A stretch of 64,000 nucleotides of DNA from Roseburia intestinalis L1-82 (lineage in GTDB: Bacteria; Bacillota; Clostridia; Lachnospirales; Lachnospiraceae). The stretch is taken from the NCBI RefSeq assembly GCF_900537995.1, contig NZ_LR027880.1:1868001-1932000 (forward strand), written 5' to 3'. How positions within the stretch are numbered: the stretch's first letter is position 1; the number at the start of each line of letters is the position of its first letter. Positions 21,131 to 30,464 of the stretch are shown here, in pieces. The notes below the pieces were generated by a model. The model saw only the letters and a program-made list of their open reading frames with translations, ran no database searches and had not been told where the DNA came from. A program made the translations under genes and the position numbers.

Positions 21131-22801
21131 ATGTTACAAAATCTGCATGTGAAAAATTTAGCACTGATTGATGAGTCGGAGGTCGATTTTGCCGGGGGAT
21201 TAAATATCCTGTCCGGTGAGACAGGTGCCGGAAAGTCCATTATCATTGGATCAATCAATCTTGCACTTGGAGGCAAGGTTCAGAAAGAAATGCTGCGTGA
21301 CCCGGAAAAACCAGCGCTGGTGGAACTCATTTTTTCTGTTACCGAAAAGCAGAAACAGGTGTTAAAGCAGCTTGATGTGGAGACTGAGGATGATGAGGTC
21401 ATCTTAAGCCGCAGGATCACGGGTGGACGCGGTGTCTCGAAGGTCAATGGCGAGAGTGTGCCTGCTTCAAAAGTAAAAGAAATTGCTTCGGTTTTGATTG
21501 ACATTCACGGACAACATGAGCATCAGTCACTTTTGTCGAAGAAAAAGCATTTAGAGATCCTTGACAGTTATGCAAAGGAAGAGATCGAGCAGCCGAAAAA
21601 GGAGCTTGCAGAGGCATATAAGGACTATAAGAAACTTGTGTCAGAGTTAAACGATGCGGACGTGGATGAGGAAGAACGCTTAAGGGAAGTTTCGTTTTTG
21701 GAATATGAAGTCGGTGAGATTGAAGAGGCCGGACTTACTGTGGGAGAAGATGAGGAATTAGAGACACAGTATAAGCGTTTCATCAATGGGAAAAAAATTG
21801 TGGAAGCACTCAATCAGGCGTATCAGTATACCGGAGGGATGGATCAGGCATCAGAGCTGACCGGACGTGCGCTAAGGGAACTTTCGGGCGTATCAGTGTA
21901 TGATGAGAAAATTGCTGATATGGAAGAAACGCTTACACAGATCGACAATCTGCTAAATGACTTTAACCGGGAGATTGCAGATTATCTGGATGATACAGAT
22001 TTTGACGAGGAGACGTTTTACCATCTGGAAAAACGGCTGGATGAGATCAATCACTTAAAGTCAAAATATGGAAGTTCTATTGAGGAAATATTAAGTGCAT
22101 GTGAAACGAAACAGGAACGGCTGCTCCGGTTAAAAGATTACGATACTTATCTGGCTGATTTAAAAGAAAAAGTAAAAAACGCGGAGAAAAAACTGCAGAA
22201 AAGCTGTGAAAAAGTGTCCGATATCCGCAAAAAATATGCAGAAAAACTGGTTATTGCAGTGACGGAAGCATTGAAAGATCTGAACTTTTTAGATGTTGTA
22301 TTTGAAATGCGGTTTGACGTGCTGTCAAACTACACAGCAAACGGATACGACGATGCGGAGTTTATGATCTCAACAAACCCGGGAGAGCCGGTACGTCCGC
22401 TTGGAAAGGTGGCATCCGGGGGAGAGCTTTCAAGAATTATGCTTGCGATAAAAACAGTGCTTGCCGATCAGGACGAGGTGGAGACGCTGATCTTTGATGA
22501 GATCGACAGTGGAATCAGCGGACGCACGGCACAGATGGTTTCCGAGAAAATGAATCTTTTAGGACGTTCACACCAGATCATCTGTATCACACATCTGCCG
22601 CAGATCGCTGCGATGGCGGATGCACATTATCTGATTGAGAAGGCTGTCTCAAACGGCGCAACCGTCTCAAAGATCAGACGGCTTGATACGGCAGAAACCG
22701 TGGACGAACTGTCCCGTATGCTTGGCGGTGTTGAAATCACGGATAAGGTAAGAGAAAGTGCGCGGGAAATGAAAGAACTTGCCGCAAAAAAGAAAAAATA
22801 A
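21131..22801 (+). CDS. recN: DNA repair protein RecN
   Basis: RecN is an SMC-like ATPase acting in double-strand break repair. Walker A GETGAGKSI is near residue 30, a long coiled-coil middle (~160-380) follows, and the C-terminal ATPase half has ASGGELSRIMLAIK and the Walker B LIFDEIDSGISG. The ATG at 21131 is chosen because AAGGAG lies 6 nt upstream; the frame is open to 21101. Length 556 is normal. Confidence 0.94.
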   Translation: MLQNLHVKNLALIDESEVDFAGGLNILSGETGAGKSIIIGSINLALGGKVQKEMLRDPEKPALVELIFSVTEKQKQVLKQLDVETEDDEVILSRRITGGRGVSKVNGESVPASKVKEIASVLIDIHGQHEHQSLLSKKKHLEILDSYAKEEIEQPKKELAEAYKDYKKLVSELNDADVDEEERLREVSFLEYEVGEIEEAGLTVGEDEELETQYKRFINGKKIVEALNQAYQYTGGMDQASELTGRALRELSGVSVYDEKIADMEETLTQIDNLLNDFNREIADYLDDTDFDEETFYHLEKRLDEINHLKSKYGSSIEEILSACETKQERLLRLKDYDTYLADLKEKVKNAEKKLQKSCEKVSDIRKKYAEKLVIAVTEALKDLNFLDVVFEMRFDVLSNYTANGYDDAEFMISTNPGEPVRPLGKVASGGELSRIMLAIKTVLADQDEVETLIFDEIDSGISGRTAQMVSEKMNLLGRSHQIICITHLPQIAAMADAHYLIEKAVSNGATVSKIRRLDTAETVDELSRMLGGVEITDKVRESAREMKELAAKKKK

Positions 22802-22954
22802 AAATTCCAAAAAAAGGCCGGTGTGTCAGGAAGTGGCAGGGCAGTTTGGATAAATAACAGCGTGAAAAAGAAAAAAGCACATATAATAAAAAGGGGATAT
22901 CGAAACAGGATATCTTCTTTTTTTGCGAAAGATGGGGAAAACAGGAGAGAGAGA

Positions 22955-24169
22955 ATGAAAAAGATAAGTGCTTATTACAGAATTATACAAAATCTTACCT
23001 GTATGGGATTCTTTTTTACGTTGATTTTTGCGGTAAAATCGTTTGAGAATGCTGTGCCGGATGAGATATATGTGAGAGCGGGAGAAACGGTATCTTATGA
23101 TTTTGATGTTCCGGTCAGTGTTGTGCTAAAGCAGGACAGTACGGAGGTATTTGAATATCTGACAAAAGATTCACCGCTTACGTATTGTGTAAATTGCAGA
23201 TTATTTGGAATTTTTCCCGTTAAAGATATCACGGTTATGCTGGTGGAACCGGAAACGGTTTATGCCAGTGGAATGCCGGTTGGAATTTATGCGAAAACAA
23301 AAGGAGTACTTGTGATCGGGAATGGGGAAGTGGAGAGGGTAGATGGACGGGAGGTAAAGCCGTCAGAAAATCTTGTAAAAAGCGGAGATTATATTGTCAG
23401 TGTCAATGGGATGGCAGTCAGCGAGAAAGAAGACCTTGCTGCAGCAGTGAACGAAGCCGGAGGAGAAAAAGATATTCTTGGAATCATGCGTGGCGAGGAA
23501 TATATTGAGGTTTCCCTGGATCCGGTAAAGAGTGTCAGTGGAAAATATATGCTTGGTGTCTGGGTGAGGGACGACCTTGCGGGAGTAGGAACACTTACTT
23601 ATTACAAAGCAGATGGAACCTATGCAGCACTTGGACATGCAGTGAGTGACAGCGATACCGGAACGATCATGAGTATGGCGGAAGGGTATCTTTATCATAC
23701 AGATATTGTAGGCATAAAGAAAGGAAAGTCAGGCACTCCGGGAGAACTTTCCGGTATTATTCAATACGGAGACAGTACAAGAATAGGTTCGATCATGCAA
23801 AACACCGGTCTTGGGATTCATGGAGTCTTAAACGGAAACTTAAAGTGGTTAGAAACCGGGGAGTGTTATGAGGTGCGTTATAAACAGGATATCAGGACCG
23901 GAAGTGCGTTTATTGTATCGTCTGTTTCCGGGGAGAGTAAAAAATATGAAGTGATGGTGGAAAGTGTTGATTACAGCGGAAAAGAGGAAAATAAAGGAAT
24001 CCTGATCCGGGTTACAGACCCTGAACTTTTAGAGCTGACAGGCGGGATCGTACAGGGAATGAGCGGCAGTCCGATCATACAGGACGGGAAACTGATCGGG
24101 GCCGTTACACATGTGCTCGTCAATGATCCGACCAGGGGTTATGGGATATTCATTGAGAAAATGCTTTAA
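22955..24169 (+). CDS. spoIVB: SpoIVB peptidase (S55 family)
   Basis: SpoIVB is a serine protease that signals from forespore to mother cell to activate sigma-K processing. One N-terminal membrane helix (~15-32), a PDZ domain (~105-190) and the S55 peptidase domain are seen. The last has His in LGHAVSD and Ser in GMSGSPIIQDGK. AGGAGA sits 6 nt before the ATG at 22955; the open frame back to 22823 has no good start signal. A small GATATC hairpin with a T run lies just upstream (22896-22921). The gene keeps its usual neighbour recN, but an extra gene separates it from spo0A. Confidence 0.92.
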   Translation: MKKISAYYRIIQNLTCMGFFFTLIFAVKSFENAVPDEIYVRAGETVSYDFDVPVSVVLKQDSTEVFEYLTKDSPLTYCVNCRLFGIFPVKDITVMLVEPETVYASGMPVGIYAKTKGVLVIGNGEVERVDGREVKPSENLVKSGDYIVSVNGMAVSEKEDLAAAVNEAGGEKDILGIMRGEEYIEVSLDPVKSVSGKYMLGVWVRDDLAGVGTLTYYKADGTYAALGHAVSDSDTGTIMSMAEGYLYHTDIVGIKKGKSGTPGELSGIIQYGDSTRIGSIMQNTGLGIHGVLNGNLKWLETGECYEVRYKQDIRTGSAFIVSSVSGESKKYEVMVESVDYSGKEENKGILIRVTDPELLELTGGIVQGMSGSPIIQDGKLIGAVTHVLVNDPTRGYGIFIEKML

Positions 24170-24191
24170 CATCACAGGCAAATATGGTATT

Positions 24192-25697
24192 ATGAAACAA
24201 AAAGTGACAGTTTTTGTAAATGGGTGGCATATGCATACAGAGAGTGAAATAGAGAAATTAGCGGCGGAATATATGGAGGAAGGCCGGACAGCCTTTTTTT
24301 CAAAAGAATTAAATAAGGCGGCAACTTTAACGCAGAATGCAATCGATATCTATCGGATGGAAAAAAATTATGAACAGTATGCATTTGCGCAGAATATGAT
24401 GGGTGTCATCTATGTGTCGCTTGGAAATGAATCGGCTGCAATGGATTGTTATTTAGAAGTGTTAGAGTGTTCAAAAAGACATGGAATAACATCCGTTCTG
24501 GCATTGGCGTATAATAACATAGGTTCCAGATATCAGGAGTTACGGCAGCACCAAAAGGCGATTGGATATTTTGAAAGGTCTGCAGATGAACTTGAAAAAG
24601 TGACAGACACAGAGAATGAGAATTTTCAGATCAGGTATCTGATTACACACATGAATCTCATGAAGTCCTATGGGGAACTTGACCGGCTTGACGATGCACG
24701 CAAGGAACTTCTTAAATTAGAAAAATGCAGCCAGGGTATTGTGAATGAAATGTATCGTTACTCTTATCTGACATTGAAATCAAGACTTTACTGGAACATT
24801 GGGGAAAAAGAATATGTGTATGAGCATTTGGATGAATTGATAAAGGGTGGAATTGATGATTCAAATGCAGCAGATTATATTGAAGATGTAAGTGACTTGT
24901 GCGGCCTGCTGAAAGATATGCAGGAGTTTGACAAGTGGAAAAGAGTGATTCTGGCATTTGAGCAGCATGCAAAGAAACAGAACAGCATTTATTATGAAAT
25001 GATTCTCAATGAAATGTGGCTGGATTACTATAAGGAGCTTGGGGACAACGAGCAGTATGTAAAGCTCTGCATTCACTATGTAGATGTGGCTCAGCAGCAG
25101 AAAAAAGCAGACAATGAGGAACGTGCATGTGCGATCGACTTAAAGATTGAACTTCAGGAAAAGGAAGAACAACGCAGACATGCGGAGGTACGTTCCAATC
25201 AGGATGCACTGACAGGGCTGGGCAACCGGTATATGTTAGAGAAGGATGCTGTGGATGTGATTGAACATGCAATAAAAACAGGCGAAAAGATTGCTGTCGG
25301 AGTGCTTGATATCGACTGCTTTAAACAGCATAATGATACATATGGGCATATTCAGGGGGATCGTTGTCTTCGACATGTTGCTGATGTTTTGAAGAATGCC
25401 GTGGAAAAACGTGGAAAGGCATACAGGTTTGGCGGGGATGAGTTTGTACTGCTTATCCAGAACGGGGAAGAAAATACGATCACTTCCATTGCAGAAACGA
25501 TAAAAAAAGAACTGCAGCAGCTGCATATAGAGGATAAGGATTCTGGCAGACAGGCAGCCGTCACGATTTCACAGGGATATGCAAGTTTCCTGCCAAGCAG
25601 ACAGGAAAGCAGAAATAGTCTGATTGAACATGCGGATAAAGCATTGTATGAAGTAAAAGAAAACGGAAGGGATGGATTTCGTATTATTGTAGAATAA
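24192..25697 (+). CDS. TPR-GGDEF protein (putative diguanylate cyclase)
   Basis: The N-terminal ~300 residues form tetratricopeptide-like helical repeats (for example FAQNMMGVIYVSLGNESAAM and LAYNNIGSRYQELRQHQKAI). The C-terminal domain has an intact GGDEF active site (~414-418), so cyclic di-GMP synthesis is plausible. The five-residue-upstream inhibitory site reads EKRG rather than RxxD, so product inhibition is not expected. No membrane segment or signal peptide is seen. The start is uncertain: ATG 24192 has no SD, while ATG 24231 has GGGTGG close by. The gene sits between spoIVB and spo0A, where it is not usually found. Confidence 0.85.
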   Translation: MKQKVTVFVNGWHMHTESEIEKLAAEYMEEGRTAFFSKELNKAATLTQNAIDIYRMEKNYEQYAFAQNMMGVIYVSLGNESAAMDCYLEVLECSKRHGITSVLALAYNNIGSRYQELRQHQKAIGYFERSADELEKVTDTENENFQIRYLITHMNLMKSYGELDRLDDARKELLKLEKCSQGIVNEMYRYSYLTLKSRLYWNIGEKEYVYEHLDELIKGGIDDSNAADYIEDVSDLCGLLKDMQEFDKWKRVILAFEQHAKKQNSIYYEMILNEMWLDYYKELGDNEQYVKLCIHYVDVAQQQKKADNEERACAIDLKIELQEKEEQRRHAEVRSNQDALTGLGNRYMLEKDAVDVIEHAIKTGEKIAVGVLDIDCFKQHNDTYGHIQGDRCLRHVADVLKNAVEKRGKAYRFGGDEFVLLIQNGEENTITSIAETIKKELQQLHIEDKDSGRQAAVTISQGYASFLPSRQESRNSLIEHADKALYEVKENGRDGFRIIVE

Positions 25698-25735
25698 TCC
25701 ATAATTTATGTAAATTTTTGCGCTTGACGACTACA

Positions 25736-25744
25736 TTCGACAAA
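25736..25744 (-). promoter_or_regulatory. 0A box upstream of spo0A
   Basis: The reverse strand reads TTTGTCGAA, the textbook Spo0A-binding site. It lies ~100 bp before the spo0A start and 6 bp after a TTGACG element (25724-25729), so it would overlap the promoter. Autoregulation of spo0A is inferred. Confidence 0.65.
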
Positions 25745-25792
25745 ATAATTTGAGTGAAAATAAGTATCATCAATTTACAAATAATTTATGAT

Positions 25793-25828
25793 AATAGAAA
25801 GTTCGCGAGGCGCACTTTCTATTGTTTT
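25793..25828 (+). promoter_or_regulatory. Long stem-loop in the spo0A leader
   Basis: AATAGAAAGT and CGC pair with GCG and ACTTTCTATT, with one mismatch between the two helices and a GAG loop. GTTTT follows, and the spo0A ribosome site begins 6 nt later. It could be a terminator for the upstream gene or an attenuator. Confidence 0.6.
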
Positions 25829-25846
25829 GTCACAGGAGGGCTTGAA

Positions 25847-26641
25847 ATGGAAAAATTAAGTGTAGCAATTGCTGATGATAATGAGATAATGTTACAGTTA
25901 TTAGGGGATATTATCGAAAGTGATGATGAGTTGAATGTGGTAGGAACAGCAAAAGACGGTGAGGAAGCTTATCGTGTGATAAAAACAAAAGAGCCGGATA
26001 TCGTGCTGCTTGACATAGTAATGCCAAAGTTAGACGGACTTGGGGTACTTAGCCGTGTGAACAAGGATAAAACGATCAAAAAACACCCGGCATTTATCAT
26101 GATCAGTGCAATCGGACAAGATCGTATCACGGAAGATGCGATCAACATGGGGGCATCGTATTACATTATGAAACCATTTGATAATGATATGATCATTGAC
26201 CGGATCAAACGGATCAAAAACCGCAGTGTGCCCGGAATGGAAAAACGTAAGATAAATGCATATGAAAAGGCAGAGCCGGTCAGCGAGCGCAGTCTTGAAG
26301 CGGATGTGACGGAGATCATCCATGAGATCGGTGTTCCGGCACATATCAAAGGATATCAGTACTTAAGGGATGCCATTGTTATGTCCGTGAATGATATGGA
26401 GATGTTAAATTCCATCACAAAGATCCTATACCCGACGATTGCAAAGAAATACCAGACAACATCAAGCAGAGTGGAGAGAGCGATCCGTCACGCGATCGAG
26501 GTAGCATGGAGCAGGGGAAAGATGGATACGATCGATGAGATGTTCGGTTATACGATCCACAATGGAAAAGGAAAGCCGACCAACTCAGAATTTATCGCGC
26601 TGATCACAGACCGTATTCGTCTGGAACATAAAATGTATTAA
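25847..26641 (+). CDS. spo0A: Sporulation master response regulator Spo0A
   Basis: Spo0A is a DNA-binding response regulator at the top of the sporulation pathway. The receiver domain has the acidic pair in IADDNE and the phospho-acceptor Asp in [12 protein letters not shown]. The C-terminal Spo0A DNA-binding domain has [20 protein letters not shown] with the recognition helix. AGGAGGG at 25834-25840 sets the ATG at 25847 and gives 264 residues, the normal length. Upstream lie a 0A box and a long leader hairpin. Confidence 0.95.
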   Translation: MEKLSVAIADDNEIMLQLLGDIIESDDELNVVGTAKDGEEAYRVIKTKEPDIVLLDIVMPKLDGLGVLSRVNKDKTIKKHPAFIMISAIGQDRITEDAINMGASYYIMKPFDNDMIIDRIKRIKNRSVPGMEKRKINAYEKAEPVSERSLEADVTEIIHEIGVPAHIKGYQYLRDAIVMSVNDMEMLNSITKILYPTIAKKYQTTSSRVERAIRHAIEVAWSRGKMDTIDEMFGYTIHNGKGKPTNSEFIALITDRIRLEHKMY

Positions 26642-26734
26642 TACTTTTCAGAAAAGTAAAAAAGAGTTATAATATTCTTTAGATTTTCAAAAGTTTATAG
26701 AAGAATAAATTTTTGGGGCTGGAGGGTTTATGAC

Positions 26735-28192
26735 ATGAAAAAAATATTATTTGCGGCTTCAGAAGCTGTGCCTTTTATGAAAACCGGAGGACTTGCAGAT
26801 GTAACAGGCTCATTGCCAAAATATTTTGACAAGAAGAATTATGATGTGAGGGTCATTCTTCCAAAATATGTCTGCATGGAAGAACGGTGGAAAGGACAGC
26901 TTCATTTTTTATGCCATTTTTATGTGAATTTAAGCTGGAGGAAACAATACGTTGGGATTTTTGAAACAACGTATGATGGAATTACTTACTATCTGGTCGA
27001 CAATGAATTTTATTTTGCGGGAAATGCACCGTACAACAATATTTATGAGGACGTGGAGAAGTTCGCATTCTTTTCAAAAGCAGTGTTAGAGGCATTGCCG
27101 TATCTTGATTTCTGTCCGGATATCATCCACTGTCATGACTGGCAGACGGGACTGCTTCCGGTATTTTTGCGTACTTTATATGGAGATGAGGAATACTATA
27201 CGGGTATAAAGACGGTATTTTCCATCCATAATCTGAAATTTCAGGGAAGATGGAAACTGCCTGCAGTTATGGATATTACCGGACTGCCGGAACAGATTTT
27301 TGCCTCAGATAAGTTAGAGTCTTACGGTGAGGCGAATTACTTAAAAGGCGGTGTGGTCTATGCAGATGCAGTCACCACAGTCAGTCCGACTTATGCCTAT
27401 GAGATCACGACACCAGAGGGCGGTGAAGGATTAGAAGGACTTATGTATGCGTGCAGGGATAAACTTTTCGGTATTTTAAATGGCCTGGATTATACAGAAT
27501 ATGATCCACAGAAAGATGTCTATCTGACCAATCATTATAACGAGGTGAATTATAAGGAAGGAAAGGCTCTCAACAAAACACGTCTGCAAAAAAATGTGTC
27601 TCTTCCGGTAGACGGGGACGTATTTCTGATCGGTATGGTATCGCGTATGACAGACCAGAAAGGGTTTGATCTGATCGCATATATCATGGATGAACTGCTC
27701 AGTACCGAGCGTGTCCAGTTTGTTGTGGCAGGAACCGGAGAGGCACGATATCAGGATATGCTGTCTTACTTTGCGGGAAAATATCCGGATAAGATGAAGG
27801 TACATATCGGCTATTCAGAGGAACTTGCCCATCAGATTTATGCCTCCTGTGATGCATTTTTGATGCCGTCTTTGTTTGAGCCTTGTGGTTTAAGCCAGCT
27901 GATGAGCCTTCGTTATGGCACGGTTCCGATCGTGCGTGAAACGGGTGGTCTTAAGGATACCGTCATTCCGTATAATGAATATACGAAAGAGGGAACCGGA
28001 TTCTCCTTTGCAAATTATAATGCGCATGAGATGTTAGCGACAATCCGTTATGCGTTATCCGTATTTTACCAGCATAAAAATGACTGGGATATACTGATAA
28101 AACACGGTATGAGTCAGGATTTCTCCTGGAACGCATCGGTGGCAGAATATGAAAAGTTGTACGACAGTCTGATGACAAAGTTTACATGGTAA
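26735..28192 (+). CDS. glgA: Glycogen synthase (ADP-glucose type)
   Basis: GlgA extends alpha-1,4-glucan chains from ADP-glucose. The GT5 signature KTGGLADV (~16-23) and the C-terminal GT-B nucleotide-sugar site (PSLFEPCGLSQLMSLRYGTVP) are present. Its 485 residues are normal. GGAGGG lies upstream of the start. No other glycogen genes are adjacent. A TATAAT at 26668-26673 may be its promoter. The gene converges on the DUF5688 gene, and a 17-bp piece of its last codons is repeated in the gap. Confidence 0.94.
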   Translation: MKKILFAASEAVPFMKTGGLADVTGSLPKYFDKKNYDVRVILPKYVCMEERWKGQLHFLCHFYVNLSWRKQYVGIFETTYDGITYYLVDNEFYFAGNAPYNNIYEDVEKFAFFSKAVLEALPYLDFCPDIIHCHDWQTGLLPVFLRTLYGDEEYYTGIKTVFSIHNLKFQGRWKLPAVMDITGLPEQIFASDKLESYGEANYLKGGVVYADAVTTVSPTYAYEITTPEGGEGLEGLMYACRDKLFGILNGLDYTEYDPQKDVYLTNHYNEVNYKEGKALNKTRLQKNVSLPVDGDVFLIGMVSRMTDQKGFDLIAYIMDELLSTERVQFVVAGTGEARYQDMLSYFAGKYPDKMKVHIGYSEELAHQIYASCDAFLMPSLFEPCGLSQLMSLRYGTVPIVRETGGLKDTVIPYNEYTKEGTGFSFANYNAHEMLATIRYALSVFYQHKNDWDILIKHGMSQDFSWNASVAEYEKLYDSLMTKFTW

Positions 28193-28217
28193 TACGGTCA
28201 CTTTTTTGAAAAATAAT

Positions 28218-29225
28218 TTACATGGTAATACGGCTGCTTTCCCTTGAATAATAATATACATGGTCGGAGAGAATATCCTCTGTGGAAAGCTGTGTGGCAT
28301 TGACTTCCTGAACCATTTCCGAGAGTTCCCGATAGGACTGCTGACGGGTATCTGCGGGACTGTTTGCGGAGGATAGCAGAGGATCGGCCGGTGTGGCAAA
28401 AGAATTGACGGGAATGATGAGAACTTCGTGGATGCTGCTTGGAAGGATATAAAGATCACTTCTTAAGTGCTCTGCGAAGTTTTTTAGCAGATCCTGATAC
28501 AGGATACATGCAGAGCCGTTTAATTTTGTATGATTGGACAGCACATACATCGGAAAAGGTGCCGGTGGAGCAAGGATGGCGGAGCTGTCGTCATCGGAAA
28601 GAAGTTCTTTTAGCACGTCGCTCATATTGCGAAGCTCATAATGCTGGAGATCCGGTGTGTTTTTGCATGCAAGTGCATACAGGTCATCTTTTGTGATATT
28701 CCAGAAGGAAAGATGATGGTTATGGATCAGGATCGTGGCAGAGCTGCCAGAGGCTGACGGAGAGCAGGAAATCTTTTCTTCTGAAAATGACTGGCTGATA
28801 TCGTCCGGATCAATGCCGATCAGACAGTTGAATACGATCGCCAAATCAAGAAAACGAAAATGGGGAACATCTGTTAACAGCGCCTTGTTGCGCTCGTAAT
28901 TGATCAGCTTAAAGATAATGCGGGACTGAACCTTCTCATAGCATGTGAAAAAGGAAATATCAACACTGTGGGCGGGTTTGTTCTGCTGATAAATGTCCCT
29001 GATCTCGGTGCAGATATCAGAAATGGGCCGGCCGTTTTCATATGCATGAAAATAGTCATTCAGATAAATGGTCGGTGAGATATTGCAGCCCGGAGTTAAA
29101 ACGGTCAGACCGTCTAAGTGGGTATTGTTATTTTTTAAAATGTCCTGCAGGATAATGGAAACGTCAGAACCAAATGCGTCCTGTAAAGATTGTCTGATCT
29201 GCTGTTTAAATGTCTGATATGTCAT
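28218..29225 (-). CDS. DUF5688 family protein
   Basis: This soluble protein of ~335 residues has the features I associate with DUF5688, a family seen mostly in Lachnospiraceae. The start TFKQQIRQSLQDAFG is followed by LTVLTPGCNISPTIYLNDYF and a central region with INYERNKALLTDVPH and FLDLAIVFNCLI. The function is unknown. GGAGGT (on the reverse strand, around 29231-29235) sets the ATG at 29225. It lies downstream of potD but behind a hairpin, so it is probably transcribed separately. Confidence 0.75.
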   Translation of the reverse strand: MTYQTFKQQIRQSLQDAFGSDVSIILQDILKNNNTHLDGLTVLTPGCNISPTIYLNDYFHAYENGRPISDICTEIRDIYQQNKPAHSVDISFFTCYEKVQSRIIFKLINYERNKALLTDVPHFRFLDLAIVFNCLIGIDPDDISQSFSEEKISCSPSASGSSATILIHNHHLSFWNITKDDLYALACKNTPDLQHYELRNMSDVLKELLSDDDSSAILAPPAPFPMYVLSNHTKLNGSACILYQDLLKNFAEHLRSDLYILPSSIHEVLIIPVNSFATPADPLLSSANSPADTRQQSYRELSEMVQEVNATQLSTEDILSDHVYYYSRESSRITM

Positions 29226-29304
29226 AAAGACCTCCTGTAAATACGAATCTATCCACGATAAATCCGCGGTGCAGGAGAAGATATTACTGTTTCTAAAATG
29301 GGGA

Positions 29305-29332
29305 AAGTCCACGCAAAACACTGCGTGGACTT
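29305..29332 (-). terminator. Hairpin downstream of potD
   Basis: AAGTCCACGC pairs perfectly with GCGTGGACTT. Read on the reverse strand it is followed by TTTCCCC, so the T run is weak. It probably ends the pot operon. Confidence 0.5.
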
Positions 29333-29367
29333 ACTATAACACATGCATACTACAAATGCAAGAAAAA

Positions 29368-30423
29368 TTATTCGGATTTTAATTTTTTCCAGAGATAGCT
29401 GTAAAGCGAAGTTGTGGATTCATCAAACTGTTTGTACACGGTACAGTTATCCAGTGTTTCCTGTGGCGGGAAAATGGTGGTATCACTCAGAGTCTCATCG
29501 TCAAGTGCATCAATCACAGCAAGGTTTGGTGTGGCATAGCAGACATAATCAAAATTTTTCATGGCAACGTCCTCACGGCATAGGAAATCGAGAAATTTTT
29601 CAGCATTTTCCTGATTTTTACAGCTCTTTGGAATGAACCAGGAATCGATCCAGAGGTTGGAACCTTCTTTTGGAACCGTATAGGAGAGGTCATCATTTAA
29701 TTCCATCGCAGTGGCTGCTTCCCCGGAATAAACTAATGCCATTGCCGCATTTCCGGCAGCCATTTCATCGGAAGTCTCATCCACATAATAGGCGTACACA
29801 AGAGGTTTTTGTTTGATCAGAAGATCAACGGCATTATTCAGTTCGGTCTCGTTTTCTGTATTGATGTCATAATTTAACAGGCGAAGAGCCGGGACAAACG
29901 AATCACGGACAGAATTCTGCATAATGATGGAATCTTTGTAGTGTTCATCCCACAGGATATTCCAGGAGGACACCTCATCATCTGTGACCATCGTGGTATT
30001 GTAGAGGATGCCGAGCGTTCCGTAAAAATAGGGCATGGAGTAAGAGGCATCCGGGTCAAAGATCCTTGCCGCATCGATGATCGACGGATCAATATTTTGG
30101 TAATTCGAAAAACTGCTGAAGTCGATCTTATTTACTTCGCCCTCCGAGATCAGACGTTCTACCATATAGTCGGAAGTGCAGATTAAGTCATAACCGATCG
30201 AACCGGCTTTATATTTCGTATACATTTCCTCCGGGCTTTCATATTCTTCTAATTTAACATGGATGCCGGTTTCCTGTTCAAACAGTTTTAAAACAGAACT
30301 GTCCATATATTTTCCATAATTTAAAACGACCAGCGAATTATCGTCAGCGGTATTTTTTGTTCCACAGCCTGCGGCAAAAAAAGCGCCGAGAAGTAAAAGC
30401 GGAAAAACAATATATTTTTTCAT
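29368..30423 (-). CDS. potD: Spermidine/putrescine-binding lipoprotein PotD
   Basis: PotD is the extracellular binding protein of the polyamine ABC importer. A lipoprotein signal peptide ends with AAGC (Cys20). The mature protein follows the PotD pattern, with LVVLNYGKYMDSSVLKLFEQ, DLICTSDYMVERLI and a C-terminal ENAEKFLDFLCREDVA. Its 351 residues are normal. GAGGA lies 5 nt before the start. It is the last gene of the reverse-strand operon. Confidence 0.92.
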   Translation of the reverse strand: MKKYIVFPLLLLGAFFAAGCGTKNTADDNSLVVLNYGKYMDSSVLKLFEQETGIHVKLEEYESPEEMYTKYKAGSIGYDLICTSDYMVERLISEGEVNKIDFSSFSNYQNIDPSIIDAARIFDPDASYSMPYFYGTLGILYNTTMVTDDEVSSWNILWDEHYKDSIIMQNSVRDSFVPALRLLNYDINTENETELNNAVDLLIKQKPLVYAYYVDETSDEMAAGNAAMALVYSGEAATAMELNDDLSYTVPKEGSNLWIDSWFIPKSCKNQENAEKFLDFLCREDVAMKNFDYVCYATPNLAVIDALDDETLSDTTIFPPQETLDNCTVYKQFDESTTSLYSYLWKKLKSE

Positions 30424-30464
30424 GATATCCTCACGATCTGCCGGATAATACGGCGTATCTGTAA

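Noticed and set aside
22855..22900. Sigma-F/G promoter before spoIVB
   Set aside because: GGATA and CATATAATA occur, but their spacing (~27 bp) does not fit either consensus.
22823..22954. N-terminal extension of SpoIVB
   Set aside because: The frame is open, but there is a clear AGGAGA site before 22955, and the upstream part includes a GATATC hairpin with a T run.
24111..24191. Earlier start of the TPR-GGDEF gene inside spoIVB
   Set aside because: It begins with GTG within the spoIVB peptidase domain without an SD.
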